Of a stretch of DNA of 64,000 nucleotides, positions 1-8,538 are shown in pieces; the stretch's first letter is position 1, and each line of letters begins with the position of its first letter. A program made the position numbers and the translations under genes. Below the pieces are notes generated by a model. It worked only from the letters and a program-made list of their open reading frames with translations. It made no database searches and was not told the origin of the DNA. Origin of the DNA: Oncomelania hupensis (Eukaryota; Mollusca; Gastropoda; Littorinimorpha; Pomatiopsidae); the NCBI GenBank assembly GCA_036898135.1, contig CM072526.1, positions 4,917,555 to 4,981,554 on the forward strand, read 5' to 3'.

Positions 1-214
1 GTGAAAGTTGTTGAGTTGAGTTGAGAATTGTATACAGTTGTTGATGTGTGCTGAATAAAAGTGGAAAACTTCATACGTCGACTTTGTGACTTGTATGCTG
101 TTTGGACGGGCTGCGTGGATAAACGAATCTGAGTTACACAATTATCAGGAATTCAAGCATCGGGGCTGAATCAGATACTGATAGAAAAACACCAACATCA
201 AACTGAGTGTAACA
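1..214 (+). mobile_element. LTR 3' part (family TGTTACG...GTAACA), cut by window edge
   Basis: This segment matches the 3' third of the complete solo LTR at 14004-14647 almost base for base, including the stretch about outgrowing ACGTCGACT and the terminal GTGTAACA. It ends at 214 in CA, as LTRs do. The 5' part lies outside the window, so solo LTR and full element cannot be told apart. A reading frame for a hAT transposase begins directly after it, so the LTR was inserted into that gene. Confidence 0.8.
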
Positions 215-553
215 GTTTCAAAGCTAGCTCTCATGTCTGAGGTTGGGCTTTTACTGAAGCTCATTTTGGTCATGCCTGCCCCCAATGCCGTGAGCGAAAG
301 AACTTTCAGTGCCATGAGGAGGGTCAAGAACTATCTCAGGTCAAGCTCAACAGAAGAGCGTCTGAACCACTTGATGCTGCTCCACGTCCACAAACAAAGG
401 ACGGATTCCTTGGATTTGGTTAAGCTTGCCAATACTTTTGCATCTTCTCAGCACCGCAGAGAAGTGTTTGGAACTTTCAGCGTCCTGGACAACTGCAAGC
501 TGGGTGTGATCACCAAGACAAAAGGCACTCAGACAGACAGTATTTTGCTTTAG
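215..553 (+). pseudogene. hAT-family transposase, C-terminal dimerisation region (remnant)
   Basis: The frame is open from the LTR junction at 215 to the stop at 553; the first ATG is at 233. It contains the hAT C-terminal (hATC) signature: a hydrophobic stretch, then PNAVSERTFSAMRRVKNYLR and RLNHLMLLHVH, which in intact hAT transposases forms the dimer interface beside the last catalytic residue. The BED finger and the rest of the RNase H-like core are missing, removed by the upstream LTR insertion or lying outside the window. No hAT terminal repeat was found downstream. Family assignment is by motif recognition; the remnant cannot be active alone. Confidence 0.75.
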
Positions 554-966
554 AAAAACTGCGAGTAATATACGCCCTAGTAAAACAAATTGATCAATTG
601 ACTGATTTTCTGAAACTGGTAGTGGAAGTGTTTGGTCATTATATGTATGCAATATGCAAAACGAGTTGTGATTTATAGAGAAGACACAATTTCAACCTAG
701 ATGATCTTGCGGCAGGTAATTAATGTTCGTGTTTCCTGGTTTTAATCATTATCACATATCGCTAATCATGTATTTGTAGTTTCTGGAAATGAATCTTGTA
801 TTTTCAGTAAAGAAGAACATACATAATTAAATGTTTTTACTCTCAGTCTTTCAGTTGGATGAAGGTACGAGGATATATTACAGGGTGCGTCCCGCTTGTC
901 AGCCCCCCCCCCACCTCCCCGTCGACAGGGTTGCCCCCCCCAATATTTTGGACCGTGCGACGCCCC
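554..966. other. no gene seen; AT-rich spacer with short C runs
   Basis: No convincing coding region, RNA gene or element end is visible. The part near 903-945 has C homopolymers. Confidence 0.5.
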
Positions 967-1018
967 TGTGGGTGTGTGTGTGTGTGTGTGGTGTGTGTGT
1001 GTGTGTGTGTGTGTGTGA
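967..1018. repeat. (GT)n microsatellite
   Basis: Nearly pure GT dinucleotide repeat with one GG interruption near 990. Frames running through it are low-complexity artefacts. Confidence 0.95.
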
Positions 1019-1076
1019 CAGCACGCGATGGAACTCTGCGCCCGTTAGAGTCCAGCTCTTGTTTTTTCAGCGCCTT

Positions 1077-1319
1077 TATTAAGTGACAGATCAATAAACT
1101 AACCCAGGAGTCATCGTCATTATAACCGGAGATGCATGTTAAGATCAAATTGACTTGATGACTGATTAAATTTCGCACCTTCACCCACTTGTGTTTAAAT
1201 TGCATGGATTGCACTTATTAAGTGACAGATCAACAAACTAACCCATGAGTCATCGTCATTATACCCGGACATGCAGGTTAAGATCAACTTTGACTTGATG
1301 ACTGATTAAATTTCGCACC
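1077..1319. repeat. 139-bp tandem duplication, second unit split by a transposon
   Basis: The sequence starting TTAAGTGACAGATCAA near 1079 recurs 139 bp later. The second unit runs to 1319, is interrupted by the P-like element 1320-2712, and resumes at 2721-2755 with TTCACCCACTTGTG and ends GGATTGCAC. The duplication therefore predates the transposon insertion. No coding potential is evident. Confidence 0.85.
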
Positions 1320-1407
1320 AAAGAGCGTATTATAGAAAGAGGAGGAACTTGGAACAGAACCGCGAGACGGAAGATACGAGTTACGCTCCCTTGTCGACAT
1401 GCTAAAA

Positions 1408-1546
1408 ATGGCTCGTGGCAGAAAGACAAAAGGCGACCGAGTAAAACAGGGCGGTGACTTTTGCACAGCCATCAATTGCCGTAATGCCAGATACAAGAAA
1501 ATTGTGATGGCAAGTTCTTTTTCAAGTTTCCAAGAGACAAAGAAAG
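1408..1546 (+). pseudogene. THAP zinc-finger exon, frameshifted
   Basis: From the ATG at 1408 the frame reads MARGRKTK... and then the THAP start pattern FCTAINCRNARYKK (C-x4-C). The family's F-x-FP block follows (FKFPRDKER) but one reading frame over, so a single-base indel near 1495-1505 separates the two halves. The exon ends in AAAG followed by GTAAAT, a good splice donor at 1547. THAP domains bind element ends in P and Kolobok transposases. The domain is broken here. Confidence 0.7.
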
Positions 1547-2232
1547 GTAAATTGCAATCGAAAAACTTCTTTTTTGTGTGTTTATATAGGCCTAAACCAA
1601 GACTGCTGCAGTGTTGTTAAAACAATCGGGGAGAGGCTTCAGTGATTCATGTTATATCTATTCTATGTGCTAAAACAAAAACTGTTTGCTTGCTGACAGT
1701 TTACGTTCAAAAGGTCGCTCACTGTTTACGTTGTTTCTAGGTTGTTTGACTATTATATTTGTACTTACATTTCAAACGTAGATGTTGTCAGATTGGCAGT
1801 TTGGCTTCGTCAAACTGCTTATGTTAACATGTTAAATTAGACTAAGTGTGTTTTCTCCTCGTGATCAAATACTGTGCAAGATAACCCCTTACCTAGGCAC
1901 AAAAATGGTCCTTGATCTGTTGTAATCCATTTTCGTTTGAGTGTAAACGGGAAAAAAAATGTAATGTAGAAACTCAGTCCTTGTTCTGATCTGTGAATTT
2001 CTGTGCATTAGATCTATATTGCGTGGAATGTTGTAGTCTAGGTTCTGATTGTTCTGTCTGATTAATTAATTATTTTCCATGAAGTGACTGATATTATTAA
2101 GCCAGTGATGTGGGAGGTGAGAGGGTTGGGGGGACACCTGATATAATTAAATTCACACTATTAGTGAAACATTTTGTTATTTTGCTTTATTGTGATTAAT
2201 TGATTGAATGACAGAGCTCTCTCTTCCCCCAA

Positions 2233-2240
<8 letters not shown>

Positions 2241-2274
<34 letters not shown>
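2241..2274. repeat. (CT)n microsatellite
   Basis: Pure CT dinucleotide run preceded by a C-rich patch, inside the P-like element 1320-2712. Confidence 0.95.
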
Positions 2275-2277
<3 letters not shown>

Positions 2278-2757
2278 GATTACGGATTTACACAGTTTCG
2301 GATAAATGAAACAGTCTGTCATGCATTTTTTAATGTTAAAATATCTGTCATTGATTAAAAAATAATAAATTCCAGGGCAGAAAACGAACCTATGACATGC
2401 ACACATAAGCAGCATAAAAGCACCTAATAAATGTCAATAAGTAAACATAAACCAAAACAAAAGAAACAAAAAAGACAGCAGTAGCGGAATGTTAATAATA
2501 ATGATGGTTAAAAGTTTGGTTTTTGCAAACGTTGCCATAAAAATGTTCTTGTGCAATGGCATAGGCTCAATAAGTTACCACGCACAGATCATTCATATAG
2601 CAGATGATGAAATATAGCCAGCCCGAGCAAAGGGAAATAATCCGTGAGAGCGTCTCGCATATTTGTATAGGACATAATGGAAGTTCCTCCTCTTTCCGTA
2701 ATAAGCTCTTTGTTCGCACCTTCACCCACTTGTGTTTAAATTGCATGGATTGCACGT

Positions 2758-3012
2758 AGATACTGTGAGCTAAACAAATACTGTCATAACACGTACACAG
2801 TCATGATTCATAACGTAATTATTAGGCCAATCTTTTCCGTAAACTTGAGAGTTATAGTACTTTTTCCTCTTATAATTATATATTGTATTATTTTGTGGAC
2901 CGGTGAGTGACCCGTGCTCTAGCAATATGAGGTGCGAAGTCCACGTCATTGCATTTTTTTAAAATTGAAAATGTTAATTAATTGTTTTTTTAAATGCCAT
3001 TTATGTTGTGTG
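2758..3012. other. no gene seen; AT-rich spacer
   Basis: Unrecognised AT-rich sequence between the tandem-duplication remnant and the LINE tail. Confidence 0.5.
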
Positions 3013-3398
3013 ATGTTATCCTATCATATCCTATCCTATCCCGTAACTCAAAGGTCGTTGGGGCACCACAGATGACCGTTTAACCAGTGTACTCCATCTT
3101 TCTCTGTTCTCAGCAACCCTCATGGCTTCGCTCATTGTCAAGCCAGTCCATTCTCGAATGTCGTCCTCCCACATCTTTTTCTGTCTCCCTCTTCTTCTGC
3201 CGCCTTGCACCGTGCCTTGCAGGATAGTCTTTGCAGGGCCTGATGAACTGGTGACGTGGCCATAACATCGGAGTTTCCATTTCTTCACCACTGTGAGCAT
3301 GTCATCGTGTTTTTCAATGGCTTGTGTAATGGTCTGTCGGACTTCGATGTTGATGATGTGCTGCGTATAGGAAATGCCCAGAAGTCTTCTGTAGCACC

Positions 3399-5420
3399 CA
3401 TGGCCTACTCTACTACAGGCCTTCTCAGCGCGCGACTGGGGTCTCAGACTGGGGGCCTATGGTTTCTTTGTTACTATATACATTTATGTGTTCTTTTCTC
3501 ATGCTCAATTCACACACAAGCAAACTATATTGATTATTCTGCTAAAAAGAAGTATAGATATCAAACAAAACGTTGTATTTTGGTTTTGAAAGAGTGTTTT
3601 ATACGCTGTTTTGTATTTATAATAGAGTTAAATCCATGAGTTAAATATGAACAGCATAAGTATAGTTGTCAGTGTTTTTCTTTGTCACTGTCGAAAAACT
3701 AATAGATAAGAAGTTTTACTAAAGAATCAGTTTTGGACCTTTTTGTTTTCTTATACATTCTAAATAATTCATATTAACAACCTCCTTCAAACACCCATCA
3801 TACTCCCCCTCACCCCCACCCCTCCTCTTTTGCAGCTAACACAATCAACGATTTTTTTCAACCTCACTTGAGGTTGTAGGTGTAAATGGTTACTAAACAT
3901 AAAAAACATGTTGAAATGATACATAATTTTAATTGGCAAGTGGTCATTTGAGTAGCATCACACGCTGAGATTTAGAATCCAGACATTGACAGAAAATCAA
4001 ATGGCAAGACTGACCTCAGCAGTGCAACTTCAGACCTCAGCTGTGCATACATACACCTCGTCCTGCATAATCACACACATTTTCTGGCGTTCCTCGACTG
4101 ACTTGAAAACTGCATTTGAAAATGCACCATCGTCGAGCTTTGCAACTTTTGATGTGATGCGAGTCAGTGTCAGTGTTGATGGCAATTGAAAATCTTGGCT
4201 GAGTCTTTGATAGAGGCACCTGGACGTTGCAAAATACTGACAGGCCCTGATGATGATTTCTGGTGTGTACAGTGGTTTGCCGACACGTTGTGTTCCCATG
4301 GCCTGCAGTTGTTCCTGGATGATCTGTTTTTTATCAGTCATTTCTAGGCAGTTCAGAGATCTCATATTTTCCTCCAGTGCTGACCAGGTAGTCAGTGTGG
4401 TGATGCGATTTTTGGACAGGGAGGGAGCTGTGCATCGCACACCCAGATGGAAGTTGTTGAATGTTTGATCACTACTAATCCTTATCACAAACCATGGAAT
4501 TCCACGCGAAAGTTTCTTTGACTGTACAATCAAAACACTTTCATCCATGTAAGTAATCACAGGAACAAGAAAATCTCGCTTGCTCTGCAATAGCGTGTCC
4601 TTCATTTCACAGAAAGAAACTGCGTCCTGCTCCAAGAAGGTTGCAAGTTGGTCTTCCTCTATGTTTCTCTGAGAGCACGTGACAATGCACGCTTTGTTGT
4701 GCGAAGAGGAAGGGCAGGGGTGGGGATTTGGCTTGATGGAACATTTGGCCAAACAGATGGAGGATCTAAAGGGCGGAGTTTCCCATTTTTGCTGATAGTT
4801 TCAAATTCTGAAGGTCAGTGCAGTTCACACATCACAGTGTCTTTGGAAACAGTCACGTTGGCGTTTGGAATCGCAGAAATCCATGCCTGTTTCGCATTCT
4901 CTTCCTTTGGAAATCTGAACAGACACTTTTTTACCCGCTTCGCGTTCTTTTTCAGACGCATAGTTTGTTTTGCAGCCGTACACACAACATTTCTTGCCCA
5001 TGATCAAACACAACTGCTGGAAACTAATGAAGATTGAAGATTATTTTATTAAGAACAGAGTGCAGTAGCATGCCACTTTGTAAAAGCGGATGTTGACACG
5101 AACTAACAACTTACCGCAAATAAGACAAAACTCAGACACAACAACATACGTAATCGATATAATTTTGCGGCTTAAATAACAGTTTTATCTCACACTAATC
5201 AAATACAGTGGTTTGGGAAGGAAAAAGGGTTATATAAAAATTAAAAAATGTCGAATTTCAAATCCTACGCGACTTCATTTTGTGTTGCGGTAATAAGTTT
5301 GATCGCTAGCCTTTTAGGTTTTTTACGAGTTGCTTCCCTTCATTTCTTCGCGTAGGCCCCCAGTCAGAGATTCCAGTCGCGCGCTGAGAAGGCCTGGAGT
5401 AGAGTACGCTAGCGGCTTTG
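3399..5420 (-). mobile_element. P-superfamily DNA transposon inserted in LINE copy A
   Basis: Flanked by an exact 8-bp duplication GTAGCACC (3391-3398 and 5421-5428); joining the flanks restores the LINE sequence seen in other copies (for example near 13740). Inverted terminal repeats of about 60 bp span 3399-3459 and 5353-5420, sharing GGCCTTCTCAGCGCGCGACT and GACTGGGGGCCTA. The left end starts CATGG; the right end reads CTTTG outward. A THAP-type P-element transposase lies inside on the minus strand. The 8-bp duplication, the THAP domain and the transposase similarity agree on the P superfamily. It is inactive because the gene is broken and, at 2022 bp, probably shortened. Confidence 0.88.
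4030..5013 (-). pseudogene. THAP9/P-element-like transposase, broken
   Basis: The minus-strand start at about 4999 opens with MGKKCCVYGCKTNYASEK, the THAP C2CH finger. After KKV a one-base frameshift separates it from the LFRFPKEENA-like half in the next frame, and the conserved Trp after ELH is a stop. A second frameshift near 4700 leads into the longest open part (4030-4752), rich in P-transposase features: a Gln-rich helix near LQAMGTQRVGKPLYTPEIIIRA, then LYQRLSQDFQLPSTLTLTRI, resembling the PF12017-type region, and EERQKMCVIMQDEVYV where the RNase H-like core begins. The rest of the catalytic core is missing. In intact relatives the THAP domain binds transposon ends. Confident as P/THAP9-like; certainly non-functional. 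Confidence 0.82.
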
Positions 5421-6338
5421 GTAGCACCTCATCTCCATGCTTTGTATTCTTCGTTGTAGATCTGCTGTGAGGGTCCATGTTTCTCAAGCGTAAAGGAAGA
5501 AGGAGATGACCAGGAAGGGCAGCAGCTTTACATTGGAATGTATATTAATGGTCATATCTTTCCAAATGGGCTTCAACCTTGTCAGGGTCGCAGTTGTTTG
5601 TGCAATCCTGGAGAGGACGTCCTGTCGGGACCCATTGTCTGATGCAATGGCTCATAAATATTTGAAGCTATGCACTGTGTTGAGGGATTAGCCTTAGACT
5701 TTGATGTCCGTGTTGATGCCATTGGTGTTATTGGTCATTATTTGTGGTCTTCTATGCACGTATTTCCATTCCATAGGCTCTGGAGGTGGTGTCAAAGCCT
5801 CTGTATCAGCTGTTCAAGTTCTTGTTCCTCTCCAGCCAATCCATCAAAGTCATCCGGGAAACGGAGGTTGGAGATTGCTCTAACACCTATGCTAACTGTG
5901 CCTTCATGATCTGCAAGGGCATCTGACATGATGCGCTCTTGGAAAATGTTGAAGAGTGTTGGAGAGAGTAGGCATCCTAGGCGCACACCGTTTGTTGTTC
6001 TGAACCAGTTTCCGATGGCGCTGTTATGGAGGACTGCACTGGTAGCCTTGTCATACAGGCTTTTGATGACTTCAATAATTTTAGGGCTGATGTTGTACAC
6101 TCTCATGGTTGCTCACAGAACTTTCCTGAAGATGTTGTTGGTGCTGTAGGTATTTATTGCAGATTATTCTGAGGTTGAAAATTTGTTCAGTGGTACTTCG
6201 CCCTGCCCTGAATCCTGCTTGTTCTTCAGCTATGATTTGTTCAGCTTGGGGTTTGAACCTGTTGAGTATTATTTTCAGGAGTACCTTGCTGGGATGGCTG
6301 ATGAGGCTGATGGCGCGGTAATTTTCACACTCCTGAAG

Positions 6339-6689
6339 TCTTGTGATGCTATGTTGTGTTGTGTGTGTGTGTGAGAGAGAGAGTGTGTGTCTGTGTATGC
6401 ATGCTTGCATCCGTTCGTTTGAGTGTGTGCTTATGCATCATACACACGCACAAAAAATACACATACAGTAATGTATACATGCATACGCGCGCATCAACGT
6501 GCACACATGTACACACACACACTCGCACCCACACACACACTGTCACACGACACAAAAATTTAGCACCTCGTATAAGATCAAGTTTTTTACTGGTAGTTGA
6601 TCTTATCAGAGGACTTTTTATGGTGCCCCTCGGATAAGATCAAACAAAAATTTGGTCCCGTGGGGGGTCACCTTAAGAGAGGAGTACTG
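6339..6689. mobile_element. right end of a pogo/Tigger-like DNA transposon
   Basis: Matches the right 300 bp of the complete element at 19423-20750: GT/CA-rich stretches, then TTAGCACCTCGTATAAGATC, GGATAAGATCAAAC and the terminal GAGGAGTACTG followed by TA (6690-6691). It lacks the SINE found in the other copy, so it serves as the empty site. The left half is missing and it abuts LINE copy A directly, which implies deletion or rearrangement. Confidence 0.75.
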
Positions 6690-6691
6690 TA

Positions 6692-7400
6692 CTGCTAAAC
6701 AAGCAAAAGCTCAAATAGTGCGGGGTAATCTGGTCTGCTTGTTACACAGCCAATGGGAGAGTGGTCACTGACGCCGAGATCAGCGACATATGACTTTGAA
6801 ATTGATTTAGGGTTGTTTGTATAGATATGATCAATCAGTGTTGACGAAGACGCAGTAACTCTGGTTGGTGATTCGATAAGTTGTGCGAGTCCAAGTGATT
6901 CGCACAAACATTCCCAGTGCGGTTGCTGAACTAGCAGGTTAATGTTAAAGTCACCGAGCAACAGCACTTCGGCATCGGTATTAGTGTTATAAAAAGTATC
7001 CATCATGTCGCCGAAGAACTAAACCAATCCCGACCTTCATCAGGGTTGCGGTAGACAAAGCATATAAATGTGGACGCCTTATTATTAGGTTTATATTCTA
7101 ACCATATACACTCTACTGAGGGGGGTTCTAAGTCTTGGCGTCGAGACACAAAGTTGTACACCGAGTTATGAATGTAGACAGCAACACCTGTTTGACCTTG
7201 AGTGCATTTATTACGTCGTATTATAGAATAATTTGGAATGGAGATGGATGTATCCAACATATTAGAGGTTAAGCGGGATTCAGTAATGCCATACATATGA
7301 TAGCACGGCGCGGCTTGGGTTAAGAATGTACACAGGTCCGCAGTTTTGCTGTAGAGATGAAAAATGTTTAAATGACCAACACGAAACATACTTAAAATGT
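6692..7400 (-). pseudogene. non-LTR retrotransposon endonuclease domain (CR1/jockey-type), partial
   Basis: On the minus strand the frames at 7003-7389 and 6695-7006 join across a single frameshift near 7005 to give an apurinic-type endonuclease domain. Recognisable blocks in order are FRVGHLNI, GITESRL, TGVAVYIHNSV, ICFVYRNP, VLLLGDFNINLL, STLIDHIYTNNP and VSDHSPIG. GDFN and SDH are metal-binding/catalytic motifs of the endonuclease/exonuclease/phosphatase fold, which nicks the target for reverse transcription. The reverse transcriptase that should follow is missing: the element stops at the pogo-like end at 6691. It differs in sequence from the RTE-like family in this window. The 5' boundary is not clear. 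Confidence 0.8.
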
Positions 7401-7970
7401 ACGGTACCGATAGTTACAGAAAAACAACAACGACAACAGATAAAATAAGGAGCACCTTTTGTAAACAAACTAAAGAACACAAGTACATGAAAAACGGCAA
7501 AGTTTTAAAACAAGAGAAATAACCAAAGAAAGGCCACTAAGTTTAGGGCAGAGTTCGGAGCACGAAATTCAATATACAGAGTGCCAGAGTCACAGTTTTT
7601 ACTGACAACTAGAGTGTTCAGGAAGAAACTCACAACGAAACGCGGGAATGAGAGTCTGTGCGGCCTAGAAGGTCCGAGCAGCGTCCACAATAATGAGTAT
7701 TATGAAGTACTGCAGCTTATACTTTATAGTCACACGAAACGTAGGTTCTTTGCCAACACAACGCTCTTACGCACAAGGAATTGTAAGGAGCGCAAAAACC
7801 CTGATAATGAGAACCAACAAGATAGGCTACAATAAAAATTATTAAGTACATATCGTTTAAGTCCAAGCTTTTAAAGGTGCGCTTCAATAATCGAGACGCG
7901 GAAATTAAAGTGTGAGCCGATTCGTACATAAATTATACAAATTTAGGTGGCAATACAACAGAAAAATTCA

Positions 7971-8045
<75 letters not shown>

Positions 8046-8201
8046 TGTTTAGAAAGAATATGGATTTGCAGTCCAATATATATATCCAATACTAGGAATG
8101 CGTTGATTTGTTTGTAGTTGGTTGCGCGCAGACACGCTAGTGTTGTCGCTGTGGCCAATGATTTGACCTATTGATTATTAATTGATTTATTGATTTGCGT
8201 T
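7401..8201. other. no gene seen; contains (GA)n at 7975-8039
   Basis: No convincing reading frame. The 5' part may be leader of the endonuclease LINE. A 65-bp pure GA/AG dinucleotide run is the main structure. The last bases ATGTA (8202-8206) are the target duplication of the Ty3-type element that follows. Confidence 0.6.
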
Positions 8202-8206
8202 ATGTA

Positions 8207-8398
8207 TGTAAGGTTAATTATATGCATGACCTAAGGTTATGACGTAAGTTGATGACGTTTTGATCCGGGGGCTTGTACCGGGTTCCTGCCAAGATGGCAA
8301 CAGTCTTTGAATAAATCGTGTTAGCTTTCCGTGTCGTCTATTGTGTTTTATACTGTGTCAAAAGTCATACCTCTCACCCACACAACAATAACCACACA
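8207..8398 (+). repeat. 5' LTR (192 bp)
   Basis: Starts TGTAAGGTTAATTATATGC and ends CAATAACCACACA (TG...CA). Contains GAATAAATC, a likely polyadenylation signal, near 8309. Unusually short for a Ty3-type LTR. Confidence 0.95.
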
Positions 8399-8416
8399 TG
8401 GTGTCAGAAAACGGAG
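8399..8416 (+). promoter_or_regulatory. primer-binding site, tRNA-Leu type
   Basis: TGGTGTCAGAA directly abuts the LTR; it is complementary to a tRNA 3' end of the form ...CTGACACCA, typical of leucine tRNA. This is where minus-strand DNA synthesis would start. The exact tRNA is inferred. Confidence 0.7.
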
Positions 8417-8538
8417 CTTTTGACACTGATAATTCAGGAAACAAGGTGACTTTTAAACTTTTCTGAAATTGTATTGACAATCGACCGGGCGGAAGAGCTA
8501 TTGCGTCATTAAAAAAAAAAAAAAAAAAAATTCCCAAC

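Larger units (their letters stand above)
1320..2712 (+). mobile_element. P-superfamily-like DNA transposon, non-autonomous, with THAP exon
   Basis: The element is bounded by an exact 8-bp direct repeat TTCGCACC (1312-1319 and 2713-2720), the duplication size of P elements. The uninterrupted target is visible in the neighbouring tandem unit near 1176-1183. The ends are inverted repeats of about 30 bp: the left end AAAGAGCGTATTATAGAAAG matches the reverse complement of the right end, and both continue into AGGAGGAACTT. A THAP-type zinc finger exon lies just inside the left end. The remaining 1.1 kb is AT-rich with no transposase catalytic region, so it looks like an internal-deletion derivative. 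Superfamily is inferred from duplication length plus THAP; a related element sits 700 bp away at 3399-5420. Confidence 0.75.
3013..6338 (-). pseudogene. RTE-like LINE copy A (interrupted, decayed)
   Basis: Read on the minus strand this is a 5'-truncated non-LTR retrotransposon of the most abundant family here. It ends (lowest coordinates) with the family's 3' tail, copies of TATCC on the plus strand (GGATA on the coding strand). The C-terminal region with RWYGHVTRSSG-like and RRRGR motifs is at 3031-3300, and reverse-transcriptase palm sequence is at 5792-6106 (KVYNISPKIIEV-like, GVRxGCLLSP, LRFPDDFDG where related copies have LRFADDIDG). The catalytic FADD is altered to FPDD. There are frameshifts, and a deletion near 6115 relative to copy B. 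A P-like element is inserted at 3399-5420 with an exact duplication. RTE-like assignment rests on general similarity of the C-terminal region. Confidence 0.8.

Noticed and set aside
843..1214. Reading frames rich in Thr-His or Cys-Val
   Set aside because: They come from the GT/CA microsatellite; no conserved motif.
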